Shown in pieces: positions 26,487-35,360 of a DNA stretch of 64,000 nucleotides. The notes under the pieces are model-generated. The model made no database searches. It worked only from the letters and a program-made list of their open reading frames with translations, and had not been told where the DNA came from. The DNA comes from Candidatus Calescibacterium sp. (GTDB lineage: Bacteria > DRYD01). The stretch covers positions 1 to 64,000 of the forward strand of contig JANXCV010000002.1 in assembly GCA_025059235.1 (NCBI GenBank). The letters run 5' to 3'. Position 1 is the stretch's first letter; each line of letters opens with the position of its first letter. The position numbers were made by a program, and so were the translations under genes.

Positions 26487-27152
26487 ATGGAAAACAGGCA
26501 ATATTTCAAATATCCATATAGGCTACCTGAGATGGGATATTCCTATGATGCTCTGGAACCCTACATCGATGCTTTAACAATGGAGATACATTACACGAAG
26601 CATCATGGTGGATATGTAAATAATTTGAACGCTGCTTTAGAAAAATATCCTTATCTTCACGATTACTATTTGGAAGATTTATTGATGAACCTTTCAGCTC
26701 TGCCTCTTGATATAGCTGAGAGTGTAAGGAACAACGGAGGTGGACATCTGAACCACAGTATTTGGTGGCAAATTCTTACTCCCGGAGGAAGTAAAACTCC
26801 TACAGGAGAACTCCTACAAGAAATAAATAAGACTTTTGGAGGTTTTGATAATTTTAAAGAACAGTTCAATAAAGCTGCAATGTCAAGATTTGGTTCAGGA
26901 TGGGCTTGGCTAGTATTGGATAGATTCGGTAAATTACATATCATTTCTACTCCCAATCAAGACAACCCCATTATGCAAAACCTGATGCCAATCTTTGGTA
27001 TTGATGTTTGGGAACATTCCTATTACCTCAAGTACCAAAATAGAAGAGCTGATTATTTGAATGCCGTCTGGAACGTACTAAACTGGGATGTAATTGAAAA
27101 GAGATACCAAGAAATGAAAAAGAAAGTTTTATATAGTATTGTTGGAGGTTGA
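26487..27152 (+). CDS. Superoxide dismutase (Fe/Mn family)
   Basis: The 221-residue protein has the family motifs: [29 protein letters not shown] with the first metal His, [11 protein letters not shown] with the second, and [28 protein letters not shown] with the Asp and third His. The ATG at 26487 follows AAGGGGGG and removes a 37-residue upstream extension that has no family match. It is followed six bases later by a peroxiredoxin-like gene, forming an oxidative-stress pair behind a tandem palindrome. Fe versus Mn use cannot be decided here. Confidence 0.95.
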   Translation: MENRQYFKYPYRLPEMGYSYDALEPYIDALTMEIHYTKHHGGYVNNLNAALEKYPYLHDYYLEDLLMNLSALPLDIAESVRNNGGGHLNHSIWWQILTPGGSKTPTGELLQEINKTFGGFDNFKEQFNKAAMSRFGSGWAWLVLDRFGKLHIISTPNQDNPIMQNLMPIFGIDVWEHSYYLKYQNRRADYLNAVWNVLNWDVIEKRYQEMKKKVLYSIVGG

Positions 27153-27158
27153 TAATTT

Positions 27159-27710
27159 ATGGCAGTAGAATCTATAAAGATTCCACTTGGTACCGAAGCC
27201 CCTTATTTTGAACTCAAGGATCCTTATGGTAAGGTCTATAAGCTTGATGAATTGTTTGGCTCAAAAGGTTTAGTTATTATATTTACCTGTAATCACTGTC
27301 CTTATGCTCAGGCAATATGGCCAAGAAGTATAGAGCTATATCAAAAGGTAAAAGACAAGGGGATAAATTTCGTAGCAATAAATCCAAACGTTGCTAATCC
27401 AGCTTATCCAGAGGACAGTATAGAGAAGATGAAAGAATATATTCAGAAGTTGAACATACCATTTCCTTACCTTATTGATGAGACACAGGAAGTAGCAAGG
27501 AAATATAACGCTCAATGTACACCGGATATATATCTTTACAATGCTGAAAGAAAGTTGGTTTATCATGGTAGATTTGACGATAACTGGAAAGATCCAAATA
27601 AAGTCAAATCCAAAGATCTAGAAGAGGCTATACTAAACCTGATCGAGGGTAGAGAAATAAATCCCGAACAGTATCCTTCCATAGGTTGTTCCATAAAGTG
27701 GGTTAAGTGA
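27159..27710 (+). CDS. AhpC/TSA-family thioredoxin-fold protein (peroxiredoxin-like)
   Basis: The 183-residue protein has the peroxiredoxin-like opening (GTEAPYFELKDPYGKVYKLDELFGSKGLVIIFTCNHCPYA) with a CNHC redox pair. It continues with VNPNVANPAYPEDS, an Asp-rich YLIDETQEVARKYNAQCTPDIYL segment and a short C-terminal helix ending in a Cys (IGCSIKWV). The subgroup with CNHCPY-type active sites is widespread but not well defined. It is cotranscribed with the dismutase, supporting peroxide or thiol-redox defence. Confidence 0.85.
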   Translation: MAVESIKIPLGTEAPYFELKDPYGKVYKLDELFGSKGLVIIFTCNHCPYAQAIWPRSIELYQKVKDKGINFVAINPNVANPAYPEDSIEKMKEYIQKLNIPFPYLIDETQEVARKYNAQCTPDIYLYNAERKLVYHGRFDDNWKDPNKVKSKDLEEAILNLIEGREINPEQYPSIGCSIKWVK

Positions 27711-28113
27711 ATTTTGCCTATTTAAAAACTCTTTAGGTTGCTTTTGTTTTTTAGGGTCTTTAGATTTTTTCGTATTTGTTAGGTTTTGAGATTTGTAATT
27801 TTCATTCTTTAACATTGCAAATCTTTATGATAAATTTTAGAGGTTCTAACATTGGGGTTAAGAGTTGAATTTTTATTGATAAAAATCAATAGAAATGAGG
27901 TATTTATGTCGAGGGACTATGAACTAATTTTGAACAAATAGTAAGTAGAATCATAAAGTAGTCTCTCCTAAGAGCTTCGGGTCCTCCGGGGGTTTCTCTT
28001 ATTCTCTAACCACAGATAATCCTATTTTAATATCTCACTTGAAAGTCTAGAAGTTCAAAACTGAATGTCCTAAAATTTTCTATGATGATGAAAAGAGATG
28101 GGGAGTGATGGGT
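27711..28113. other. 403-base intergenic region with a possible structured RNA
   Basis: No convincing protein is seen; an 11-codon frame near 27906 is too short to support. A locally GC-rich block near 27971-28006 (TAAGAG, then CTTCGGGTCCTCCGGGGG, then CTCTTA) stands out against AT-rich flanks. Its outer arms TAAGAG and CTCTTA pair perfectly. Compact GC islands in AT-rich genomes often mark structured non-coding RNA, but it does not match tRNA, tmRNA, SRP RNA or RNase P as I know them. No clear terminator for the sod operon was found. Confidence 0.3.
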
Positions 28114-28872
28114 ATGTCAAGAATGATAGATACTCTAGAGACAATAATGGGCGTCAAGAAAAGAAAAAAGAAATCTATAAAGCTTAGTCAGAATTATGAT
28201 ATAAAAGAGTACTATCTTCCAAGCGAGGATTATACTGTTGAAGTTGCAATTCTTTTTGCTCTTCCTGCTTATATTGTTCAGCATAAAATGCTTTTATATC
28301 TACTTTCTCCGTTCGGATATGGAGATTACGCTTATATTGTTTTATGGAGCTTATTCTTGGTAGTTTTATTTCTTTCGTTAATTTTTGCTGGTTTCAAATT
28401 CATCAAGGAAGGATATTCAGATCTACGAATTTTTTCAAAAGCTTTCGTTTTAGTTATTTTCTCATTAATAGTTTCTGTGATAGTTATTAGCATAATTTTG
28501 GGTATTTTAACATCTATTATCTATGGAATCTTCAGAGCTTCCTTTCGAGAGGTTGCTGACGAAATAAATAGGTTTTTTTCTATTTTTCAAGATTTGGATA
28601 AAGTATACGACTCTCTTATAGGTCTTAGCATAATTTATCTTATCTTAATTCCTATTGAATATACTATCTATAAAGCTTTTTTGCCTTTTAAAGACGTTAT
28701 GATCTTTTCCGTATTCTCATTCATATCTCTATGGATAGGATGTATATTTGCTATTCTTCGTAATACTGATTTAGTAATTTCTATTTTATCGACGAATCTT
28801 ACTCTTTTTGTAGGATGTTTTATTATAGTACTTGGCTTTTTATTTATAGTAAATTTTGTAGTTTCTTTATAA
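28114..28872 (+). CDS. Polytopic membrane protein of unknown function
   Basis: The 252-residue product has a short basic N-terminus (KKRKKK near residue 15-20) and about six to seven hydrophobic segments, with no soluble domain. ATG 28114 is preferred because GGGAG lies eight bases before it; starts at 28105 (GTG) and 28108 (ATG) are also in frame. It lies 99 bases before an 862-residue membrane protein and may form an operon with it and MscS. No family recognised. Confidence 0.65.
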   Translation: MSRMIDTLETIMGVKKRKKKSIKLSQNYDIKEYYLPSEDYTVEVAILFALPAYIVQHKMLLYLLSPFGYGDYAYIVLWSLFLVVLFLSLIFAGFKFIKEGYSDLRIFSKAFVLVIFSLIVSVIVISIILGILTSIIYGIFRASFREVADEINRFFSIFQDLDKVYDSLIGLSIIYLILIPIEYTIYKAFLPFKDVMIFSVFSFISLWIGCIFAILRNTDLVISILSTNLTLFVGCFIIVLGFLFIVNFVVSL

Positions 28873-28879
28873 TTTTCCA

Positions 28880-28957
28880 GTGATTCTGCTTGTTTTAGTA
28901 AGTTTTGTTGCTTTATTTATATACTATGCACTGATGTATAGGTATTTCGGCAAATAG
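28880..28957 (+). CDS. Possible small single-span membrane peptide
   Basis: A GTG-started frame of 25 codons encodes an almost purely hydrophobic segment (ILLVLVSFVALFIYYALMY) ending RYFGK, typical of small membrane-protein subunits. There is no clear ribosome binding site, and it could instead be a chance frame between two membrane genes. Confidence 0.25.
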   Translation: MILLVLVSFVALFIYYALMYRYFGK

Positions 28958-28971
28958 GAGGTGATAGATTT

Positions 28972-31560
28972 ATGCTCAATTCTTTTGTCATAAGCACCCT
29001 ATATTTAGGATTTCTTATTTATTCTCTTTATTCTCTGGATAATAAACTTTTTGCTATAATACTGTTTGTGTTATCTTTTTGTATGTTCATTTTTTGGAAT
29101 AGTATTTTTCGGTTTGATCCATCAGGTATAGTAAAATATATAAAAGCAGAAAACATATCTAGGCTTTTATACTCTGGTCTGTTTTTAAAGTTGACTAAAA
29201 TAGCTTTTTATACTTTCAATTTAATTTTATTCTTCAATCTCACTGCTTTACTGATGAATTTGATGTATAGAGTAGATAAACTGGGAGAGTTACTACTTTA
29301 TTTCAACTTCACTTTTGGAGTGATTTTATTTTCTGTTCTGGTTAATATGGTTTTGGTAGGATATAAAATTTTGGAGATTAAAACTGGCGGAAATCGACTA
29401 TCTTGGAGATCAGTTACTATAAGAAATATTCTAGGTATTTTGTTGTTTGCTTCTTTTGGTATGTTATTTGGTTTTTCTAGCAGTATAATTTCCTCTTTCT
29501 TTTTCTGGGTTTTTATAGTTTCAGTACTTTACTATTTCTATAACGAAAAGTACGAAAAGTATAATTTACACATTTTGGATGGAATTGATAATAATGATAA
29601 TAGGCATGATGTAAAGGATAATCGGATTGAGGTTGAAAGTTTAAGGGAAATAGTTCGTGGTCCCGAGGGGCTGCCAGATAATCTAGCTCAAAATGTTAAG
29701 TTTTTAAAGTTAGCGATAGAAATGCTGAATTTTAGGATTCCAAGTGGCTCAGAGCCTAGATCTTGGTATATAGAAGATATAAATAAAGAAGTTAAAGTTG
29801 AAGATATTAGAAGTTACATTTCGAGTTTTTCAAAAATTAAGGAATCGATTATAAACAGATTTATATTAGATTTAGTTTCTCTGATGTATTCTGAAGTTGA
29901 TTTTCAAAGTAAATTGAATTTTATACTGCACTTACTTTTCACGTCAGTATCTCAAGGTAGAAAATCGGTTCCTACGATGATAATTGGTTATTTGATATAT
30001 TTCTATCAAAATTCTACTTCTCTAGAAGAGGAGGAATCAAAATATTTGAGACAAAAGATAAAGGAAGTTATAAGTAATTATACTCTGAAAACACCTGTAA
30101 GAATGGTTGAAGTTATTATTTTCTGGCAATATATGCATTTTCTAGAAAAAGGAGAGATACCTTCTATCAAGAGTTTACCAAAGTTTGTGAAAAGAAAATT
30201 TCGAAAGGTTTTTGAAAATTACTCTCCATTGACTTTGAAAAAGGCAAAATTACTAAAAAAATCCATAAAGCTTAAAGATTTAATAAAGGTTCTTCACCCT
30301 AGACCTAAAAATAGGTTGATGGCTATTCTGTATAGTGGTATAATTCAGGACTCCAAAATTTCTAAACTGAAAGAAACCGAGATCACAGCCAAAGTAGTAA
30401 AATCACAAGATATGTTAAAAAAACAAATTGAAACTCTACCGATTCAAGCACTACTAAGAAATCTATCTAAGATAAATTTTGAAGACACAGAGGTATTCGA
30501 AAAAGTAAAAGAAAGACTTGTAAATGTTGTTAATTCAATGCACAAACTAAGAAGGTATGTCAATATTTTTGACTTCTATATACCAATTTTTGTTATTCCA
30601 CAGGAGGACATAATAAAAATAAGCAAAAGAATGAAAGACTTTCAGTTACGTGATCTGAAAAATCGGATTTTTTCTCCCTATGAAATTTCTCAACATGTTC
30701 TATCAACATTTTTCGTTAACTCCATAATCGATAATTTGGGATTTTCTTTTGATTTTGAAAAGATAGAAAAATTAGCTATAATGATAGATTTTCTTCTACT
30801 TTTGGAAGAAATCTTAAAAATAAAAAATAGCAAGATCCAAGCAAGTGATTATATCGTTTTAAGTGATTATAGAACTAGGGAATTGATAGAACAAGGTAAG
30901 ATAAAAATCGATCAAATATTTGACGAAGCTTCTTATGATCGGGAAAAATGGATGAACCGTCAAAAAATGAAAGATCTACTTAACCATGTAATTTCTTTAT
31001 ATTTCTCAGAATACAAAATAAATAAGAAAATATATCTAATTATCAGCAAGAGCTTATTTGTTCATGATATACTAAATTTATCCCTTATTGTTTCCTATAT
31101 AACTTCCCTATACTCTGATTTTGAAATACTTATCTACAATGGTAAAGAAATAAAGGATTATACTCAGCTGTACAAAGAAATTACAGAGTATACTAAACCG
31201 ATAGACAAATATTTGAAAACATTTTCTTTTATTACAAGCTTGTATGTTCAAAACGTCCATAACGCTCGTTATATTTTTTTCTATGAATCTGTAGCTAACT
31301 ATTTGTTTTCTAATCATTTTTCTTCAAACAATTTTCTGATACTAGATTATTTTACTAATCTTGAAAGTATGAGTATAAATAGTATAAATGTTTTCGAACT
31401 TTTTTCTAGAGGGTTAAGTAATAGTCCTAAGAAAGTGATAGTCTACAACTACTCAAAGGATTACCAGGGAGATAACTATTTTAACATAAATGGAGTACAC
31501 TTTATTTCATCTATAATCCATCCTTTTACGTTTGAGATTATAGATAGGTTTTTTGATTGA
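28972..31560 (+). CDS. Large membrane protein with long cytoplasmic domain, unknown
   Basis: The 862-residue product has about six hydrophobic segments in its first 195 residues, then a roughly 650-residue Lys/Glu/Ile-rich, largely helical soluble part. The last 180 residues look alpha/beta (KKIYLIISKSLFVHDIL, then FEILIYNGKEI and KKVIVYNYSKDY), which might be a von Willebrand A-like or Rossmann fold without the metal motif. AGGAGGTG precedes the ATG. No family is recognised. The arrangement of membrane anchor, helical arm and C-terminal domain is distinctive. Confidence 0.65.
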   Translation: MLNSFVISTLYLGFLIYSLYSLDNKLFAIILFVLSFCMFIFWNSIFRFDPSGIVKYIKAENISRLLYSGLFLKLTKIAFYTFNLILFFNLTALLMNLMYRVDKLGELLLYFNFTFGVILFSVLVNMVLVGYKILEIKTGGNRLSWRSVTIRNILGILLFASFGMLFGFSSSIISSFFFWVFIVSVLYYFYNEKYEKYNLHILDGIDNNDNRHDVKDNRIEVESLREIVRGPEGLPDNLAQNVKFLKLAIEMLNFRIPSGSEPRSWYIEDINKEVKVEDIRSYISSFSKIKESIINRFILDLVSLMYSEVDFQSKLNFILHLLFTSVSQGRKSVPTMIIGYLIYFYQNSTSLEEEESKYLRQKIKEVISNYTLKTPVRMVEVIIFWQYMHFLEKGEIPSIKSLPKFVKRKFRKVFENYSPLTLKKAKLLKKSIKLKDLIKVLHPRPKNRLMAILYSGIIQDSKISKLKETEITAKVVKSQDMLKKQIETLPIQALLRNLSKINFEDTEVFEKVKERLVNVVNSMHKLRRYVNIFDFYIPIFVIPQEDIIKISKRMKDFQLRDLKNRIFSPYEISQHVLSTFFVNSIIDNLGFSFDFEKIEKLAIMIDFLLLLEEILKIKNSKIQASDYIVLSDYRTRELIEQGKIKIDQIFDEASYDREKWMNRQKMKDLLNHVISLYFSEYKINKKIYLIISKSLFVHDILNLSLIVSYITSLYSDFEILIYNGKEIKDYTQLYKEITEYTKPIDKYLKTFSFITSLYVQNVHNARYIFFYESVANYLFSNHFSSNNFLILDYFTNLESMSINSINVFELFSRGLSNSPKKVIVYNYSKDYQGDNYFNINGVHFISSIIHPFTFEIIDRFFD

Positions 31561-31596
31561 GTAGGATTGCAAAATAGGCCGTTTAATTGTATTATA

Positions 31597-32664
31597 ATGA
31601 GTAGTTTATGGTTGATTGTTGTGGTTACTTTTGTTATCTTGCCTATTTTATTTCTGATAAGAGGTTTTATTCTGTCTATGTTTCTAAAGTTTTTTGCGAA
31701 GCAAGATCCTCTGGTTATTTCTTTTCGGATTAATTCAATATTCTGGATATCTATCTTTTTTGTGTATTTTCTGATTGAAACATCATACATCTGGTTGTTT
31801 TCTTTTAATTTTGATCAAAAAATTGTCAGCACTATTAGAGTGCTTCTAAGTAATTTAGAAAAATTTTTGGTTTTTTTACTAATAGTGAGTATATTTATTT
31901 TTGTTTCTGCAGTAATAGTTCAGGTTATTAGATACTATGTAAGTAAGTCTAATGTTCCTGTACCTAATGTTGAGATATTTTATAACTTACTAAGGATCCT
32001 GGTTGTTTTGATTGGTATAATAACAGGTTTATGGTATTTGGGTATTCCTATGGCTCCGATAGTCACTACGTTGGGAATTGGTGGGTTAGCAGTTTCTCTA
32101 GCTCTACAAGGAATACTTTCTAATTTCTTCTCCGGGATGAATATACTTTTTTCAAGGGTTTTTTCGAAAGGAGATTATATAAAGGTAGATGACAGGTTTG
32201 AAGGGGTAGTAGATGATATAACTTGGTTTAATACTAGGTTGATCATGAGGAATAATAATACTATCATAATACCGAATTCTAAGATTGTGAATTCTGTGGT
32301 GATTAACTATAGTAATCCTTTTCCTCCCATGAGGATAATTGTTCCTTTGTCTGTAAGTTATTCCTGTGATTTAGAAAAGGTTGAAAGAGTTGTTTTTGAA
32401 ACTGCTAGTTTTATTCAAAGGAATGTTCAGGGAGCAAATCCAGAATTTCAACCCATAATCAGGTTTAGTTCCTTTTCTGAATATTTCATTAGCTTAAATG
32501 TTATCCTTGAGGTTTTGGATAGCGATTCTCAATTTTTGGTTATTCACGAATTCATAAAAAGGATAAAGAAAGAGTTTGACCGGGAAGGAATACAAATACC
32601 CTTCAATCCACAAGTAGTATACTTAAGAGGATATTCAAATTATTTCAGTTCCCCTTCTGAGTAA
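31597..32664 (+). CDS. MscS-family mechanosensitive channel
   Basis: Several N-terminal membrane segments precede the MscS core: pore helix TLGIGGLAVSLALQGILSNFFSGMNILFSR, then the beta domain KGDYIKVDDRFEGVVDDITWFNTRLIMRNNNTIIIPNSKIVNS and a C-terminal alpha/beta cap. It releases solutes on hypo-osmotic shock. The ATG at 31597 is chosen over a TTG at 31567, though neither has a good ribosome binding site. Its 3' end overlaps the convergent lipoprotein gene by 20 bases. Confidence 0.9.
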   Translation: MSSLWLIVVVTFVILPILFLIRGFILSMFLKFFAKQDPLVISFRINSIFWISIFFVYFLIETSYIWLFSFNFDQKIVSTIRVLLSNLEKFLVFLLIVSIFIFVSAVIVQVIRYYVSKSNVPVPNVEIFYNLLRILVVLIGIITGLWYLGIPMAPIVTTLGIGGLAVSLALQGILSNFFSGMNILFSRVFSKGDYIKVDDRFEGVVDDITWFNTRLIMRNNNTIIIPNSKIVNSVVINYSNPFPPMRIIVPLSVSYSCDLEKVERVVFETASFIQRNVQGANPEFQPIIRFSSFSEYFISLNVILEVLDSDSQFLVIHEFIKRIKKEFDREGIQIPFNPQVVYLRGYSNYFSSPSE

Positions 32665-33280
32665 TTGTCCTTGGTTTTCTCTGATTTCTTAGTATATTTG
32701 TTGTTACTCCGGGATGAAAAACTATGTAAATACTGTTCGAATAGGGGGTATAGTAGTCAACTGTAAATCTTCCATACCAAACAGGTGAAGAGCTTTCGTA
32801 AAAGTCACCAATTCTCACTTCGTAATCATAACCTAGATAGTATCGATATATTCCTATATCTACATAATCTACTTCATATGTGTCATATCTAAAGGCAGTT
32901 TGTGTTCCATAGTATCCATCGTTTACGTAAACTTCTTTGTTATTATTTGGATTATATGCTCTAAAATAAACATAGGCATAATCATTCCATCCATATCCTA
33001 GCCATTGAATGTTATTATTTGACGTTTTTCTTAGGACTTTTACGTTGAGGTATCTTTGATTTTGGTTGCCTGTTGTAGTGGTTGTCCAAGTATTGGTGGT
33101 GTTAGTGGTTGTTGTACTGGTAGTTGAGAAAGTGGGAAATGTTGGAAATGTTGGAAATGTTGTCGGATTATCTATCGTTGGTATAGGAGTTATACCTCCT
33201 CCACCACCTGAACAGCTCATAAATATAAAGAGTAAGATTGTTATTATTGATACTATGATGAGGTATTTCATAATTTTCAT
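32645..33280 (-). CDS. Putative lipoprotein with Thr-rich linker
   Basis: A basic, hydrophobic leader (KIMKYLIIVSIITILLFIFMSC) ends at a Cys in near-lipobox context (FMSC), followed by GGGGG. A linker with PTFPTFPTF and long Thr/Asn runs (residues about 40-75) separates it from a Tyr-rich beta domain of about 130 residues. The linker resembles those of surface-exposed lipoproteins. The DNA of the linker is low-complexity with tandem GGAAATGTT units. Lgt (40638) could modify it. Function unknown. Confidence 0.7.
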   Translation of the reverse strand: MKIMKYLIIVSIITILLFIFMSCSGGGGGITPIPTIDNPTTFPTFPTFPTFSTTSTTTTNTTNTWTTTTTGNQNQRYLNVKVLRKTSNNNIQWLGYGWNDYAYVYFRAYNPNNNKEVYVNDGYYGTQTAFRYDTYEVDYVDIGIYRYYLGYDYEVRIGDFYESSSPVWYGRFTVDYYTPYSNSIYIVFHPGVTTNILRNQRKPRTITQKGN

Positions 33281-33287
33281 CTCCTTT

Positions 33288-33929
33288 CTAGTGGGGATGT
33301 ATTTCTTGACATTTAGAGTTATATTTTAGGAATTTATTTATTGGCATAGCTCCTACTAAAAAGTTAGCGTTTTCATAGGGTTTAGGATCGTTGAATGAAT
33401 CTGTAATAATTTCTCCTTTGTGAGTTAGTATTTGTACATACAGGGGGAAATTTTCGGACCAACCAAACTGCTTTAATTTTTTGAGATCTATTTTTAGTTT
33501 AATCTCAGAGTCTTTTTCATTAATCTGGAGTAATTCTATAATTTTTTGATCTTTAAGGTGGGGTGTATCTTCTGAGTTTTGCATAAGTAATTTTTCATTT
33601 TTTATAGAGTAGGCTACTTCCCACCAATGATCTGTTGCTCCTCTTATGTGAAACGGTAAAATATATGATCCACTGTCCCTTATAAAATCAAGCAGTACAA
33701 CTATCGATGAATCACTTTCAAAGGCATTCCTCATATACTTCTGAACTTTTATTTTAATCAGTATATCTTTATTTTCATCATACTTTGCTGAATAAGAAAT
33801 TAGGTCTCTGGTTGGGTCAAATTCATCGTTAAGCTTATTGTAAGAAGCTTTATCTATTATCACTGTCTTAAAATTATCTTTTTCTTGATTTATTGGGCAT
33901 TCCGTCGTAATTCTCAGGTTTTTTACCAT
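33288..33929 (-). CDS. Uncharacterised protein, possible beta-sandwich domain
   Basis: The 213-residue product has no signal peptide or membrane segment. The pattern of short hydrophobic strands (DILIKIKVQKYM, SSIVVLLDFI, HWWEVAYSI, FPLYVQILTHKGEIITDSF) faintly resembles DOMON/glucodextranase-type beta-sandwich domains that bind sugars or heme; that likeness is weak. It starts after GAGGAGGG, with the A-tract motif 74 bases upstream, and may be cotranscribed with the lipoprotein gene seven bases downstream. Confidence 0.55.
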   Translation of the reverse strand: MVKNLRITTECPINQEKDNFKTVIIDKASYNKLNDEFDPTRDLISYSAKYDENKDILIKIKVQKYMRNAFESDSSIVVLLDFIRDSGSYILPFHIRGATDHWWEVAYSIKNEKLLMQNSEDTPHLKDQKIIELLQINEKDSEIKLKIDLKKLKQFGWSENFPLYVQILTHKGEIITDSFNDPKPYENANFLVGAMPINKFLKYNSKCQEIHPH

Positions 33930-34002
33930 TATCTTACCCTCCTCGAGGATTTTTAAGTCATATATGGATTTGATTTTGATTTTTTTTAACGATGGAGTTA
34001 AT

Positions 34003-34021
34003 TGTAAAAAAAATGTAAAAA
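34003..34021. promoter_or_regulatory. A-tract motif copy 1
   Basis: TGTAAAAAAAATGTAAAAA, identical to 49188-49206. Its edge lies 74 bases from the start codon of the minus-strand gene at 33929. See the finding on this motif. Confidence 0.35.
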
Positions 34022-34072
34022 ATATGGGAATTAAGAGGTTTTTATAGATGGCTCCTACAGTAAGTGGAAATT

Positions 34073-35056
34073 TTATATGTTAATTTTAGGTAATGGTAAA
34101 TTAGGTGATAACCTATTTTTATCTGTAAGTAAAAAGATGTCTGTTTTGCTTAATTCTTCTTTTGGGTTAAGGCTTGGGATAAAATTAATTTGTGAAAGGA
34201 ATACGAGAGAATTTTTTATATCTACTATTTTTTGGAATTCAGGTACTTTTTCTAAGCTGGAGATATTTACTTCTATGTTGTTAGAGATGGTGTATTTTAG
34301 GAATGTATTGATTTTTTCTACGAATTCTTCATCTTTTTCTTCTCCGGCGGATATATTGTTTATAACGATATATAATTTGGGGTGGGAGAATTGAGCTTTC
34401 TGCTTTACTACTAATTTACCTGTTTTTGCCCAGTGTTTCCAAGATATCTTCTTTACGTCGTCCATTTGATATTCTCTTATTGCGAAAAACTCTCCTTCTT
34501 CTGCTAGTTTATATACTTTCCAGATTTCATTTTGTGGGGATAAACTGATTAACGATTGATAGTTTATTGGAGCAAAATTAGGATAGATGTATATGGATGT
34601 TTCCATGTCTTTTTTTAATGGGTTCAGTATTTCAAAGAACAAGTTTATGTTTAGTTGGAATTGCAATTTTTGTATGAAACCTCTCTTTTTGGCCTTTAGT
34701 TCTATTTGTAATTCCCTCGTTTGTTTGGGTTTTATGTAAAATATTGTTTCAGGGAATTCTTGATAAAGATGATTGCTATTAATCTTTATTTTTGCAAAAA
34801 GAAGGGGTAGAATAGAGTTATTTTTTATAGTAACATTGATTATGATTTTTTGTCCTCTATAGATTTGAGTAGGTTTTATCGAAAATTTTTCTATCTCTAT
34901 GTAGGAAGATATTATAAGTGGGTATATGTAGCATATGGCTAATGTTGAAGTTATAAGGGTGAACATGATAAAGGTAAGAGTTGAGCCTATGTTTATGGAG
35001 ATTAACAGAGCTAGAAGGTTGATAATAATAGCGTAAAGATATTCAATTTTGCCCAC
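34073..35056 (-). CDS. DUF58 domain membrane protein
   Basis: Two N-terminal membrane segments (about 8-50) precede a soluble region with an Ig-like strand pattern. The DUF58 signature REYQMDDVKKISWKHWAKTGKLVVKQ follows near residue 205-230, and then a von Willebrand A-like remainder begins KLYIVINN. DUF58 proteins usually pair with MoxR ATPases and transglutaminase genes; none is present here. The GTG start overlaps the minE stop as TAGTG, so it is coupled to the Min operon. Confidence 0.82.
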   Translation of the reverse strand: MGKIEYLYAIIINLLALLISINIGSTLTFIMFTLITSTLAICYIYPLIISSYIEIEKFSIKPTQIYRGQKIIINVTIKNNSILPLLFAKIKINSNHLYQEFPETIFYIKPKQTRELQIELKAKKRGFIQKLQFQLNINLFFEILNPLKKDMETSIYIYPNFAPINYQSLISLSPQNEIWKVYKLAEEGEFFAIREYQMDDVKKISWKHWAKTGKLVVKQKAQFSHPKLYIVINNISAGEEKDEEFVEKINTFLKYTISNNIEVNISSLEKVPEFQKIVDIKNSLVFLSQINFIPSLNPKEELSKTDIFLLTDKNRLSPNLPLPKINI

Positions 35057-35340
35057 TAGAGCTTTGTTGTTGCTCTTGTTTTTAGGGGTATAGAGGCTAC
35101 TAATGATACTCTATGTTTGTCTGCTTTTATTACGAAATCCATTTCTTCTGTATCAACATCATCCCTATACTTAGAAAGCAATTCTATTAGATCTTCTTTA
35201 AGTTTTTCTATTGTTGAATTTTTTTCTTGAGATCTATCGTGAACTATTACCAATTGGAGTCTTTCCTTTGCTATTTTAGAGGATTTTTTTTCTTTTTTGA
35301 ATATGTTGATGAGTTCTTCTAGCCAAGATGGTAGAGACAT
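35056..35340 (-). CDS. minE: Cell division topological specificity factor MinE
   Basis: The 94-residue protein has the MinE layout: a membrane-binding N-terminal helix (PSWLEELINIFKKEKKSS), the MinD-stimulating segment AKERLQLVIVHDRS near residue 24-37, and the topological domain with LKEDLIELLSKYRDDV and a beta-strand tail. It drives MinD ATP hydrolysis and pole-to-pole oscillation. It follows minD by 20 bases. Confidence 0.93.
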   Translation of the reverse strand: MSLPSWLEELINIFKKEKKSSKIAKERLQLVIVHDRSQEKNSTIEKLKEDLIELLSKYRDDVDTEEMDFVIKADKHRVSLVASIPLKTRATTKL

Positions 35341-35360
35341 TATTTACCCCCCTATATTAT

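Noticed and set aside
33130..33159. Short tandem GGAAATGTT units in the lipoprotein linker as a CRISPR-like array
   Set aside because: They are three adjacent in-frame codon repeats within a gene, with no spacers.
33066..33329. A Val/Gly-rich plus-strand frame
   Set aside because: It is the reverse of the lipoprotein's Thr-rich linker, not an independent gene.
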